DNA from: Datnioides undecimradiatus
Lineage: Eukaryota > Chordata > Actinopteri > Lobotiformes > Datnioididae
DNA: 64,000 nucleotides
Assembly (NCBI GenBank): GCA_008933995.1
Contig: WARS01000052.1
Span: forward strand, 558,001-622,000
Reading direction: 5' to 3'
Every line of letters begins with the position of its first letter. Within the stretch, counting starts at the first letter, position 1. Shown one piece after another: positions 1 to 12,249 of the stretch. The notes beneath the pieces are model-generated. The model worked only from the letters and a program-made list of their open reading frames with translations, was not told where the DNA came from and ran no database searches. Made by a program: the position numbers and the translations under genes.

Positions 1-430
1 GTGATGTGTTTGTGTCTTGTGTGTGGAGAATTCCTGAAAATTGTTATGTTAAATGAAAGAATCTGCATGTATGAGCAGTGCATGGAGTACAAAGAGACAT
101 TTGGGCTCGTCTCCAACCCGTGTTTGATTCCACAGACGTGTTTTTTTTTAGGAGGAGACACATAATGCGCGTGACATCTTGTGTAATTGCGCTGGATATT
201 ATCCTCTTACACATGTAATATAGGGGTTACGGGGCCTTAAAGGACATTTTATCCAATCAGCATATTATTACATATGCTAAACAAACCTCTTATCACGCTC
301 ATCTCATAAAGACTCTAATTACCATTTTAGGTTAATTTGCTAACATTTTGCCCCTCATTTGCATGCAACTAAATCATATGGATTTTTTTTTTTTTTAATG
401 TATGTTGTGGTAATAGATTTCATTTAAACG

Positions 431-447
431 CCCCCCCCTCCCCTCCC
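431..447 (-). other. C-run tract, G-quadruplex motif on the minus strand
   Basis: Eight C, T, four C, T, three C. Read on the minus strand this gives G-runs of 3, 4 and 8 separated by single A residues. The run of eight can supply two tracts, so the four-tract G-quadruplex rule is met. No function is implied beyond the structural potential. Confidence 0.45.
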
Positions 448-678
448 AGTTAACGGAGGACTGTAACAAATGGGTGTTCAGTCCCTCCCCTCGACCTGCT
501 GTCTGTGCCGTCAGCAGAAACAATTAGGCTCCCTTTGGTCGGACATGATAGTAAAACGGCTAATTACATTGTCGTCGTCTTCTGCCAGCATTCAGCTCGG
601 CCAAATGTCGGACAACAAAATTAGCCATCCAGTTCACCAAAGCTGTCCTGAGGAAATTATGTTGTGGGGATGCTTTAT

Positions 679-698
679 TGTGTGTGTGTGTGTGTGTG
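679..698 (+). repeat. (TG)10 microsatellite
   Basis: Uninterrupted TG dinucleotide repeat of about ten units. A 15-base CT repeat follows at 770-784. Confidence 0.95.
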
Positions 699-769
699 CA
701 TATCTGCTTTTTAAACACATAATTATTCTTAGTGTAACATGTTGAGCTCCTCCTTTTCTTTCCCGGTCC

Positions 770-784
770 CTCTCTCTCTCTCTC
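770..784 (+). repeat. (CT)7 microsatellite
   Basis: Uninterrupted pyrimidine CT dinucleotide run of 15 bases, 71 bases after the TG repeat. Confidence 0.9.
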
Positions 785-3700
785 ACTCGTCTGCTGACTT
801 TATGAGATACTCGCGATTGCCAAGAAGGGAATTCCACACTGTGGATTGTGGGAAACAGACTTTAGATGTGTTTTAAATACACACTGTGCTGTGGTAGTCT
901 CCTACTCTTTCTTTTTTTTAAATAAAAAGTTCTTTATCCTCATGTCTAGCCTAATAAACAAAGCTGCCAGGCACCCAGAGTCTTGCAGAGTCTTGTGTAT
1001 TTTGCTTTTTATGCAGCTAGCATACTTTTGGATGGGACCTCCTAAAATCAAGAGGAACAAACTGTACAAGCAGCCATGCGTTGCTGAAGCATTGAGGCCG
1101 AACATGAGGAGATAGATGGTTGCTCTGGATTGATGAGACCTCTCTGAGAGGGTGCCATGATTCATTTTTGGGGCAGTCGCAGGTTTTATTGTTTGTCATG
1201 CGTTCGAAAGAGGAAACGCAGAACCACTGATTTGATGTTTTGTAGGTGAGGAGATGATCTCCAAACCAAACCAGGCAGTTTTCAGCTGTTTGCAGAGCTC
1301 TAGATTTCAAACAATCAGGGTCTAAGCAGTATTTCAACCTGTAATTGGGGCCTTGTTTCCCTCTGAAACACAACCTTTAATATAACTCCTTCCCATTATA
1401 CTGACTGACTCACTAAGTGGATTGCAGAGAACTGAATGTGGCGCAGCATTTGTTCACAATGAGAGATTATTTCTGACATTTCAGACGTTCTCATGTCTGG
1501 TTTAACCCCAGAAAAATGAATTATCGCGCATCAAATGGTTTCATAGTGATGCTTTTCCAAGATCGGATGAGCAAACACCTCAGCAGCTGCTGTATGAAAG
1601 GCGTCCTATTGTGTAGAATGAGAGCAGTGAGAAGGCCACAGCATCAGCCTCAGCTCTGTGGAGATTCAAATCACCCATTGTTTTGGCTCTACAGCCTCGC
1701 CGTGTGGGAACTAGTTCACATTATAAAACACACTGAATTGACTAAAACCTGGGAATCAGCAAAATGGATAAGGAGAGGTTGCCTGATGACTGGATCGAGT
1801 CCAATTAGGGGTGTTACCTTCGTCTAAACCAACTGTTTGGCGAGTGTTTTTGTTGTTTTCTTATGTATGTAGCCGCTTTTGCAGGTACAGTCTCTGCTTT
1901 AAGGACTTAAGGAAATAAAATATGGAGGCTTTTAAGATGTTTCTATAAAAAAAACATGTTGTGTTGTGGTTGGTGGGACTATTTATCGTTTTAGAAAAGC
2001 TACTTTAACCATGTGAATGTAAGAATTCAAATCCATTTGCGGTTGCTTCAGTGTTAGTAGCCGTTTTACAGGGTCTCAGATGTTAGCTTTGTGAGTACCG
2101 CGCAATTTCCGATAGAAACAATGGCTATAACTGCAAAAAATTAGGCCCAGACCATCAAAAATACCACTTTAAAAGCTTTTGAAACAATAAGCTTTACATT
2201 TTCAGTCGCTTTAGTCCAGTTTCACGCCAGATGTCTCGACTTTTTTTGTCCTGCAAATCAACAAATCAATGCTTATTGAGAACTGCCACTTACCTCCAGA
2301 GAAGAGCCTCTGCTAAATGCCTCCCATTGATTGTTACTGTAATAAGGATTTTTCTGTAGGCAGTACGCAGACCTGAACCAATCTGATGGGCTGTTTCAGC
2401 TCAACACTACACCGATTGTGACTCCGCGTTGACCTTTCTGGAAGCTCTTTAATGACAGGGAGCTCGTACCCTGCTGCGTATGGATCTCCCTCAACGAGTG
2501 AATGTTTTGCGGTGCTTTGACATCTAACCTTTGCTTACATCTGCTCTGGTACACCGGCTGCCAAATCTGCTGATATCATTGATTTTTGTGTCACACGCAG
2601 GCTCAGTACGCTCACTCCTGGTCACAGAGACATCCCGCTCAGAAGATCTCATTTACCGACTTGCTCATGACACGTAAAGTGGCTCCTGAACTTTGTGCCT
2701 CTCTGTTCTTGTCTGTTCTGCCCAAAGTTTGCTGACTGTGCTGGTATGATTATCTCTAAAGGTAAAAGTGAGGAGGACGCAGCTGCGCTTGCTGTGTCAG
2801 CTGATACAGCAAGCTGCTCAAAACAAACTTGAGTGTGCTCAGAATGCCATAATTCACCGTGTCCCTATTTACTAGACAATATGTAAAAGCATGAATCCTT
2901 GCAGTGCTTTCCAGCTATGTCTGCATATTAGTGGTGAAACTGTTCTCTTGCCTTCTGATCTAATATTTAACCCAACTTTCATTCATTAGAATTTGACCCA
3001 AGGGCACATTTTGCTCATTAAAGTAAGACCATTGAGTAAATATAAATGTTTGGTCCTGCTAAAATCACAAAAAAGACTGCTGTTATAGTTGTCATATTAT
3101 CTGAAAATACAGTCTCAAATGGGTCAGACATGATCTTTTAGCCTCTAAGCCTCCCTCCGCACATTGGGACAAACATGCTAGCTCACTAAGAAACCGCAAA
3201 CAGCATTTGTTAGCAGTGGTTCACAACATTTAGCATCCAAAATGATGAATGCAGACATTTGTGGGTAAGGTTTAAAGCTGCTCAGTGTGCTGCAGATGAC
3301 TAGCTAGCGGGCTAAGTAGTTTTAAGTGGTTGGTCTGTGTTAGCAGATAGTAGGAGAACGTTAGCTGGGAACAAGCTCATGGATCGTGGCTGTTGTTGTG
3401 CTGTGCTACAGATGGTTTTGTGGCTGTTAGCTTTATCTCTGATTCAATGTTGGGTTGCACCCACAGCCTTTAGGCTAGGACAGTGGAAAGTCCTAGCCTA
3501 TGCTAAGTCAGGCCGGGAGATGCAGTCATATTCTGGACTTACATTGTTTTTGCCATGGCCTAGCATGTGTTGCAGATACAGATATCAATCATACCACGAA
3601 AAACTTCTGTTGATGATTGACTTCTATTGACTTTCATCCAAATGTTAGCCTGAGCAATGCTATGATGTTAAGGTTAAATGCATTTAAACTTTAATGATTG

Positions 3701-4851
3701 GTATTTCTCTGTATGCATTAACGGATAATCAAGAATATATGAATAACAATACATCAACTGGTGTGCAGGCTCGGGTTGACCAAAAGGCTTGTGGTTAGAG
3801 CGGCCTCATGCGAAACCGTTTGGAGACTTTATTTCTTCTAAGCAGTGACGTTGGAAATGATGCATCTCTACAAATGCATGGCGTGATGAACCTGGATAAA
3901 CTCTGAGGCGAACAAATAAATGAAATGCGTGTCACTTCGTGCAGACTTGTTGTCTTCACTGTGCCGCAGGGCTCACGTCTGCTGCAGAAACTCATGCTCA
4001 CTTCTGCTCATATATCCCTTTTTATTCCACTTTTGTTATCACGTTTTGAAGCGAGGCTGTTTGACATGCATTAGATGCTTCTGTCCATTTACACTCTATC
4101 AAAATAAAAGCCCGGGCCCAATCTATCCACAAATGCTGCTGTTATGGATATAATCTAGATAGATCTGTCTGCCTCAGTTGCTATGAATTGGAGCAATTTT
4201 CTGATCCTGTCTTGCTGAAAGCTTGCAGCACACACAAGTGTTTTTTTCTCTTCTGTCAAGAAAGTTTACTACAATTTCTCGCCACAGAGTTTCATACCAA
4301 ATGAAAAAACATTCACAGGCAACATGTGTGTATATTTCCTGCGTGCCCATTAGCACTAAATTGAGAAAATGTTCAAAGAGGAAGACATGGATCTAATTTC
4401 ATGCCTTTTTTAAAATGGTTTAATTGCTCTACAGCCTGTTAAATATTTCATATCTGCAATGGAAAGCGTAACAAAAGAGTTGTGCTTGATCGTCAGAGCA
4501 CCAGCCCCTCGAGATCACAGATGGCCCCTGTGGATCCATCACCTCAGTGTTCTCCGTGTGTCGGGCCTTCTCTTATTTCTGTTAAATGCTTCGATGGGAG
4601 TTACAAGCCACTCAATCATTTCCTTCCTCTTTGATCGAAGCTGATGTGCAGGGGGAGGGGAAGGAAAAGAGGCCTTATTGTGCCGGGACTCTGGGGTGAA
4701 GAGGCTGGACCCCTGAGGGTTAGCTGCTAGCTCACAGAGATATTACATCATGTTTATCTGGGAGGGGGTGCAGACTCATTCCCGGCCATATGTGCCAGTG
4801 TCCTGCTGGATGACTTTGATCTTGACTACCTACTGCCCTGCTGCTTCTCCC

Positions 4852-4899
4852 AGGGTCAAACACAAGAGAAGCATCCCAAGGGTCAAACACAAGGGAAGG
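4852..4899 (+). repeat. 27-bp tandem duplication, two copies
   Basis: The string agggtcaaacacaag begins at 4852 and again at 4879, a period of 27 bases. The copies differ at a base or two (agaagca against ggaaggc). The second copy is incomplete at its right end. It looks like a simple recent local duplication. Confidence 0.85.
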
Positions 4900-5174
4900 C
4901 CATAACTTCTCGCAGATTAAAGCTGCTAAACCTCTTTTGCCAGGGGCCAGAGATGCTATTGGCTGCCCTCTGACCTCTGCCCTGTCCCATGAGAGCTTAA
5001 AAGGAAAAAATATAAAAATAAAACCCCTGTTAACTGTAGTTATGGAGGGACAAGCTGCAGCATGGCTTTGAAGCAAAAGGGTAATATAAATGTATCAAGT
5101 CAGCGTGAGACCCGTTTCTGTTTTTATCCCTCTCTTTCAGCCTCTCTCTGGCCATTTCTCGCTGTCAAGGTGAT

Positions 5175-5187
5175 GTTGCCGGGCAAC
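5175..5187 (+). promoter_or_regulatory. X-box (RFX-type) palindrome
   Basis: GTTGCC-G-GGCAAC, a perfect match to the RFX-family X-box consensus GTNRCC(N0-3)RGYAAC. With one more base each side (TGTTGCC-G-GGCAACA) it is a perfect 15-bp palindrome around a single G. One of four such sites in this window. Binding is inferred from motif only. Confidence 0.5.
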
Positions 5188-5258
5188 AGCCAAAGGGAAA
5201 TAGGATTCGACATGGCAAGGTCAAGACTGAATGCCTCACACGTCTCTCTCTTCCTCGC

Positions 5259-5284
5259 GCGCACACACACACACACACACACAC
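5259..5284 (+). repeat. (CA)n microsatellite with GCGC lead-in
   Basis: A GCGCGCACAC start passes into about twelve uninterrupted CA units. Alternating purine-pyrimidine throughout, so Z-DNA prone. Confidence 0.95.
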
Positions 5285-8200
5285 CTCTGGCACTGAACCT
5301 TGAGCTAGATGCTGCAAATCCCTTGAAATCCTCCTTGACTTTTTATTTTCATCTGATGCCGAGCCTCCTAACTCTTTGCCCTGCCTTTATCCGTCTCAGA
5401 CATTGCGTTCCTGCAGCCACTTGTAATAAAACGGGGGCGCGTGGGGATGGGAGGAGGTAGCCGTCTCATTGTGACAGCAGACAGTCTTGCTTTCCACTTT
5501 GCGGGTGTGTGGAGGGATTACGGCGCTGACCTTGAATGGACCCGAGCCACAGAAACAGTCTGACAGTTTGACCATTAGCTTAGCTTTGATTGTAGCTATT
5601 GTAAAAAGCTCTGCAAAGATGATTTATGGGGGTCGATGAACGGACGTTTGTGGAGTTTCATTAGCACAAAATGTTGTTTTACAGTCCTTTTTGCCTGTGA
5701 CCTCTTAATACAAAGCCACCTTAACCTGCAAACCCTTCTTACAAAGTGCATCTATATATTGACTTTTTGGGTTTTTTCAAGCTTTTAGTGAGCGATGCAC
5801 TATTTCATAGATCTCAGAACATGGCTGCACCTTATAAAAATCATGCAAATGAACAAGTTTTCATTATTTTACAAACACAACCATTGTTTCACGTTGCAAA
5901 TTAAAAAGAGCAAGCCAGTTTCCCGATATGACGCCGCCCTAGTTTCAAGGACGCACAGTTCTGTCTCAGAAAACTATGATTATCTGTATTAGCAAAGCTG
6001 TTTTACTAATTACTAACCATAGATGAGAGTTTTGTAGTTTAGGAGACTCAACAAGCTTTTCAGTTTTCTTTCGATTCAGTTTTAAATGATCATATCTGTC
6101 GCAGCCAACATTGTTTTCACAAGGGCGTTGTTTCAAACATGGGCCGATGGCGACGTTTCCACAACCAAACCCTCTCTAACAAACCAGGAAATATCATATT
6201 ATTACTACGAAACAAAAGCAAATGCAAATGTTTTTCTCTTTATTTCTGTACAGAAACATTTGGTTGTGTTCACACTGTGATAACCAGCCCCTATTCATGT
6301 CTGTTTGTCTGAATTAGACCGTATCAATGGATGAACGCTAATGTTAACAATCAAGATACTGTAAAGCTAATCGTTTAAGCGTTTAGTTTAAAACGTACAG
6401 TGATTGTTTCAGTGTTTCAGTTACAACTGTACTTTCTTTAAATAGATCTGAGACATTGTAAGCCACCAAATTTCATTCCTTCAACAATCAATGTCATGGT
6501 TTCTTATGTCACCTTTGATGTTGCTACAAAACGACACCTGTTAGCTTTTGATGTCTCGCCCAAAAGCGATCCGCACGAACGCGAGTGAAATTCATTCCAG
6601 ATAGGCGTGGGCTTGTAGCGTCGGCTTGAAGCAGCGACTTCTTTCGCTCACATCCAAAATAAACTCCAGCGGTTTCCATTTCATTCTTTAATCTTCCAGG
6701 GTAAGTTGCTCCAAGTGCAGCAGATAAGGGGAGAGGTCGGTGGGGAATGGGGGGGGGCGGCGATTTTGCGCAAATGAAAGATCAAAAAGGCGCAGAGCTG
6801 TTGATGAGAAGCAAGTCTGTGACATTTCAGCTTTCACAAGCCGACTCTTTCAACTTGACGCTGTTATTTTTTTCCGGTGCAGGTATTTAATTCGTCTGGC
6901 AGGTATGCAGGGAGAGGAGCGGAGCTGGGAGGGAGCAAGGAGGCCTCATGGGCATCAGGCAAGAGGGTAAACAAGCTTCAAAGCCCCAGCAGAAGCCTTA
7001 GACTTGACCCAGGGTGAAGCACGACTCATTAGTTACATGCCACGCAGCATCTGGAGTAATCACACCAAACGCCGTGGACTATATCACTCTGAGCTCTACA
7101 CGCACAGAGTGGAAGCTAACAGCTAACAGTGCTTTTCAAACGCCTCTAAAAACATGTATACTGCATTTGTTTATTATGAGAGGTTCTATTGCTGCTCCTA
7201 AACTCAACAGCTTTCCTCATGCTGAAGCGTCTCTTGGCTTTATTTTCCTCTGAGCCGGATCGCACTTTATTGAACGGCAACACGCGCAACCAGAGGCGCT
7301 TCTCTGCTGCAGGGTGACGACGCTGCACTTCTCCAAATTCATACATTTAAAATTAGATTTTTGTCCACAGCTGCGATACGTTTCAGTTTTTATTGAGGAC
7401 GCTTGCTTCTCAGGAACAACCCCCCCCCCGTTCTCCGCACAGATCAGATAAATCTGGTTGTACAGTATACCCGAGGCGCTTGCACAGAAATCCATCACCG
7501 CATCCTCTTATCAGCAGAGGAAATCATTGATTTATTACAGGCGGAGAATACTGTCCTTGTCAAAGCACACCAACCCGTCCCGCTATCACTTTGATCATGT
7601 AATGACAAAATGCGGTGATGAAAACCTCAAAAGGTGTTGTCGCGTGTCCGCCTACTGCCAGAGACCTCACGGCTGAGACCATCATTCCCTCCGACGGCTC
7701 CTCTGGTCGCCCGATGATGGATAACCGGGTGGCAGATGTTTCAGGAAGTAGCCCATTGATAACAGTCCCACAGGAGCTCCCTGATTGAACTCCATCATCG
7801 GCCCCCCTGCCCCACCAGCCCATCTATCACTGACTGAAACTGGAAGCTGCCCTTGTGTGTCAGCGATCGAGTGTTGATGGAATAGGTGCTGATGAGATGC
7901 ACTGATTCGGGCGCAGAGCGGTACCCTAACAGCGCTCAGAGATGCACTCGGTTTAGATTTGGGGCGATCAGCTGATGTCCCTCAGATGCTGTGACATGCT
8001 GCACCGACATGTGTGTAAATCCGGACTTGGCAGTTTCACACCGGCAGCTGCAACTGCTCGAGAAAAAGGGCACATTCGGATGACGAATGTCACTTGTGCG
8101 CTGGATGTGTCTCGCATGCAATAGGCGAGATATCAAGTCATCTGGTGACTCAAGTGAGTGCTCTCCCGGAGCCTCAGTTGGGTTAGTTGAGTATCCTGAC

Positions 8201-8584
8201 GTGGTGCAGCGACCTTCCTGGTCCCCATTGTGTGGCGTTGGATGCGAAACAATAGCAGTGGATGCTTTTGATAGATTGGACTGTTGTGGTGGGTGGGGAG
8301 TTAACCCTGAAAGACAAAGCTCAACCAGGGCTGTTTGTCTGTGATCTTATTCACCTTCCTCCGAGGAACTTCTGCTGTTGCTTGGAGGATGCATTGGGAA
8401 ATTATGGCTTAAAATAATTGTACAAAAATATTGTTATATCATCTTTTACCTGAGTAATAGTGAAACTGGGTGTTATCCAGTTTGAAATCCTGGTTTTGAT
8501 TGACGAGCACTGCCCCAAAAGTCGGGCGCCGTGCTTAACAGGGTAACGGGGTTTTGTGTCGTGGAGCTTCAACTGTGCTGATGA

Positions 8585-8765
8585 GGTGTTCTGATGTGGC
8601 CTTTTCACTTTGGAAACTTTCCAAACATGTTGAACTGGGAGGAGATCGCAGGGTAGACCAGAACACGCTGCAGAGATTATATCCTGTCTTCCCGGGGAAT
8701 TTATTGGGTGCAGCAAGAGCTTGAGGTTCACGGCTGGTTGGGTGCGGAGATGGATGTTTTGACAC
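8585..8765 (+). mobile_element. Degraded LINE (non-LTR retrotransposon) ORF2 C-terminal remnant
   Basis: Read forward from about 8634, the frame gives the pattern T-R-T-R-x-R-D-Y-I followed by Q-E-L-E after about 15 residues. I recognise this from the C-terminal tail of fish non-LTR retrotransposon reverse-transcriptase ORFs (…GRPRTRWRDYI…EELEE…). A stop interrupts the frame just before the motif, and the upstream part (gaggtgttc…catgttgaactgggagg) also resembles that family but with insertions. It is a 5'-truncated, mutated, inactive copy of about 180 bases. The clade (L2-like or Rex1-like) cannot be fixed without a repeat-library search. Confidence 0.65.
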
Positions 8766-10076
8766 TGATTGCACGTTGGTGGATGCCGTGCATGCATTTT
8801 GCTCCAAACTGAACTTTTAGCGCCCACATTTCCTGTGTTACCACACAGTGTAAATAACCCGAACTGTAAGTCTACCTGGCTGTGCCCAAACAGAGGGAGA
8901 TGAAATATTGAATTTATGAGTTTTTTGCTTTCACACAGACAGAAGAAAACATCCTCAGCATCAAGATTTCAACAGCGGGCAGAGCTGTAAGTGCCTGCAA
9001 GAGAGGTTACGATACAATCCTCCATTTCAGCTTTATACTTTTCTTTTGGCCAATGATGGGTTATGGCCTGGGTATCTCCCAGAAGGCCCTCTCGTTCACT
9101 AAAGTACCTTTCTAGTTACCAAAGTAACCCTTTAGTTAGATCAAGAGTCCTCTGTGTGTGAGCTCAGGGCAAATACAAAACCTCACCCTGATGGTAATGC
9201 TGCGGTGGTTGTGGTCTTTTTACTTCTACTCCTGCCTCTAAGAGCTTTTTTTTTTTACCACACAACTGCTCTGAATTACCATTTTTATTGGGTAGAGTGG
9301 TTACCAGCGTTCTGGCTTGTCAAGCAATGCCTGCTGGTGAATACTTGTGTCAGATTGCATGTGCTGAAGAGCTGTGAGCAGTTCAACCAAAGGGTGATGT
9401 TCCCGCTGAAGAGCGAAGTTTCATTTTTCAGTTTTATTGTCAGCTATTGGGTCATTCTTGGAGCCGTAGGGTGGTGGCGGTGCATCGTCCGTGTTACAGT
9501 TCTGGCCGCTCAGACTCAAACAAGACCTTTTTGGCTTCGTGTGCAAACACAACAAAGAGTTTGTCACAAAAAAAAACCCCCAATGTCCTGAAAATAAGAA
9601 ACACAAGCTGAGAAACGGTGTGATTACCAGCGTCGGAGAAAAAGTCTCGGCAGGTAGATAATGTTGCCTCTCGCTGCAGACAAAGAGATCTACCCTCGGT
9701 AGTGCTGCTGCTGTTCGTATTTTCAGCCGCGGCGTTGCTCTCTCCAGCCTGTCAACGGGGTGCAAAAAGCATTCAGCTCTGAAGGATTTGAGAAACAGTG
9801 CAATCGTCCTGAATTTAAATGGGTTCAGGGCCCGGCGTACAGATGGCTGCGTACACAGCCAGATACGCCGTTCAATAGTTCAGAGCCCGCTCTTTTCTCT
9901 CTTTAATCGCGCCCTCTCTTTTTCTCATTGCTGTCTTTTGCGGCCTCTTTATCACGCCGCTTCTTCACACACCTCGTACATGCACACACTGTTTTACTCT
10001 TATTCCCTCGCAGTCTCTCTCTCGCCCTCAGTCGGCGCCCCCACCCCCCCGCCGCCCTCTTCCTCCTATTTCCCAG

Positions 10077-10255
10077 CTCTGAGGAACGAGATAAAGAAAT
10101 CGTTTTTCTTTCACCGCCAATCAGGTCAGCACAATTACACAAACCAGCAAACACGCTTCTCTCTTTGTGTCTCCCTAACATGCCCTCTCTTCTCCTCCCC
10201 TCCTCCTTTTCCAAGTTTCCAAACACTGAGAAATGAGATAAAGAAATCACTTTTC
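10077..10255 (+). repeat. Diverged local duplication, period about 147 bp
   Basis: The core gagataaagaaatc with similar flanks occurs at 10077-10108 and again at 10224-10255. The 32-base cores differ at a handful of positions. Similarity continues weakly on both sides: CCTCC-rich sequence before, and a 'caa/gcaagc-aaacgc' stretch after. This indicates an old tandem duplication of roughly 147 bases with indels rather than a microsatellite. Confidence 0.6.
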
Positions 10256-11907
10256 GAGGGAGGCGCAATGGCACGAACTAGCAAGCGAACGCCTCGAACT
10301 CTGCCTCTATCCATCCGCCATTTTCCTTGTCTCTCCCTCAGCCCGATGCATGTTCTCCTCTCTCAAACACTCACACGCCTGCGTACATTAGCTCCCACTG
10401 TTATTTTCTTTGCCCTCTCGTTGTGGCACGAACTCAAACGGCGGCGATAAAGCAGTCCAGGCCTTCACGTTTCGCCTAACAAAGTCTGACACGACGAGAG
10501 AACGCAGTCGGCGCGGCGCAACAGAGTGATGGATTAGCACCAAAGCACCAGATTAAAACAAATGGGGACCGGTGAAGGCTTCCAGACACCTCGGATCTCA
10601 TCTGATGTAACGGGCCACCCGGGGAACCAGATGCTGGGCGTATGAGAGGGAAATTCCACCTCTCAGTGTTTGTTCTTTATAGACGCTTTCATGCACGTTG
10701 AGTTGTGTGTTTCTCTGTGTCACCTTGATGTCGGCGATCTAATTAACACTAAAGGTAACAGAGAACAGCCAGGGATTTGAATCAACTCTCCGGTGTGGGC
10801 GGGTACGTCGACACACACTGGGCATTAGAAGGGATACAAGGGTTTAGGTTCAAATCTGAAACATACATGCAAACGTGGATAAAACCAAAACATTCATTCA
10901 GGTAAAAAGTTTAAATTACAGGAGCCGGGTGGGCTGTAAAAACTGATAAACAATCACGATAGCATTTCTAATCCTGCAGCAAGCATTAAGGGACAGCAAA
11001 TGTAAACAAAATCGAATAAAATGCAATTTCCTGTTGGTCTGACGCTTTGAAATGTTGCTGAAATAAACTCCGTCACCAGACGAGATTCCACAAAAACCTT
11101 GGTTTCTGTTCAAAGTAACATTAAATGACATTTAAGAAATGTATTTTCGGCTATATCCGTGGATTAGCATGACGGTTGGAACTATGACAAGTCACTCATG
11201 GTTCATGTCGGCTTTAGAAAGACAGGAATGATTATAAAAGCATAAATTACAAAGAAACATAAACCTGAAATCCACAACTCAGGTTAGCATGGAGCGCCCA
11301 GAGGACTTCAGGGCCTCTTACCTCGTCGACTTGCTAGCTCTTGATGCTCTGTCACTGCTGGTGTGGTTTAAACATCATTTCATTGACGCTCCCCAACAAC
11401 ACGTTGAAAACTAGCATTTGAAGGAAAGCATCCAAAGGAAAAACACTGCAATCAAGTGTCGTTTGATTCGCAAAACAGTAGGTTAGCATTCACCATCCTT
11501 AAAATACAGTGTGTTAAACACACCAATAGCTGCTGCCGCACTTGCCCATAGTTTGTTTACACCCGTTAGCTCCCTGTGCTTTGACCGCCGCTTTCGACCA
11601 TTTCTGTAAAATTAACATCCGTGCAAACCGACGAGCTCCCTCTTTTCTTTTCTTCCCCTCTGCAGCAAGTATTCACGGTGGTCCGCGCATTTGTTTGCTT
11701 CTTGCCTGGCGTGAAGGGGTAGACATTTAATCCAAACAAGTTAATTAGCGGGGAGATAGCATCGGCACAAACGAGGATAATGAAATAAACACTGTCCTAA
11801 AAGAAGAGATTAGCAATTAAGCTATTGGAGCGCAGAGTCATTTATGTTCCATTGTGCTGTCTTTTAATGTGGCACAGTAATGAATGCTGTTCCTGCCTTT
11901 AAATCTT

Positions 11908-11926
11908 GTGTGTGTGTGTGTGTGTG
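11908..11926 (+). repeat. (TG)9 microsatellite
   Basis: Nineteen bases of uninterrupted TG repeat. Confidence 0.9.
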
Positions 11927-12249
11927 AAGTATGAATGTGTAGTGTCGGGTAATAATAACCCACTCTCGCCTATTTGTTTACCAGCCTTTGTTTACTGAAG
12001 GACAGTATGGCTATCTTCTGTTTAACTGACACGCGGTGTGCAAACCGTCCTACGCTTCCTGTGCACGAGAGTGTGTGTTTATAGTGGACATGGAGAGATA
12101 TGGATGAGCTTATTGAGTTTGTTGCCTCACTCAGTGCACTGTTGTAAAACATGGCCGATTTAAAATAAATGGTAGTTTGAGAGATGGTGCGCGCCTGTGC
12201 TGATCTGACTGGCTTCAGGCAGAAAGGCTGTTTTAAATATATACAGTAT

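Larger units (their letters stand above)
1..4851. other. Non-coding stretch, no gene seen
   Basis: All open frames here are short (at most about 118 codons), lack domains, and overlap one another on both strands, as expected by chance. Visible local structure is a C-run tract near 431, a TG repeat at 679-698, a CT repeat at 770-784 and many TTAGC/GCTAA words between about 3165 and 3480, a word common in percomorph fish non-coding DNA. No splice-bounded exon, RNA gene or intact transposon was recognised. Confidence 0.7.
4900..8584. other. Non-coding stretch, no gene seen
   Basis: Apart from the CA repeat and the X-box palindrome listed separately, nothing is identifiable. Mononucleotide G and C runs occur near 6749 and 7422. 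The stretch 7485-7620 looks like ordered regulatory-type sequence (TTATCAGC, ATTGATTTATTA, TTGTCAAAG) but has no coding potential. Confidence 0.65.
8766..12249. other. Non-coding stretch, mostly unannotatable
   Basis: The interval carries a CT/CCTCC-rich part (about 9890-10340), the duplicated segment listed separately and a short TG repeat at 11908-11926. The 220-codon open frame at 9788-10450 is S/L/R/F/P-biased translation of the pyrimidine-rich part and has no recognisable domain. A good pyrimidine tract ending in CTGCAG lies at 11640-11665, but the following donor (GGCGTGAAG) is weak. Confidence 0.6.

Noticed and set aside
1070..1180. Ctctggattgatgagacc resembling a Tc1-type transposase motif
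   Set aside because: Flanking codons do not continue the motif in any frame.
3785..3835. tRNA-like words (tgtggttagagcggcctc) suggesting a SINE head or tRNA
   Set aside because: There is no B-box, no cloverleaf and no SINE body downstream. Too short to support.
7493..7620. Perfect 11-bp inverted repeat (catcaccgcat / atgcggtgatg) with a 106-base loop
   Set aside because: About one or two such pairs are expected by chance at this distance in 64 kb, and the loop shows no further pairing.
9788..10450. 220-codon plus-strand open frame
   Set aside because: Low-complexity S/L/P/R/F-rich translation of CT-rich DNA containing a local duplication. No domain, no splice signals, and competing open frames on both strands.
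11636..11712. Strong acceptor-like pyrimidine tract with a 45-base segment open in one frame
   Set aside because: The donor (GGC|GTGAAG) is weak and the 15 codons match nothing known. Strong pyrimidine tracts are common in CT-rich fish DNA.
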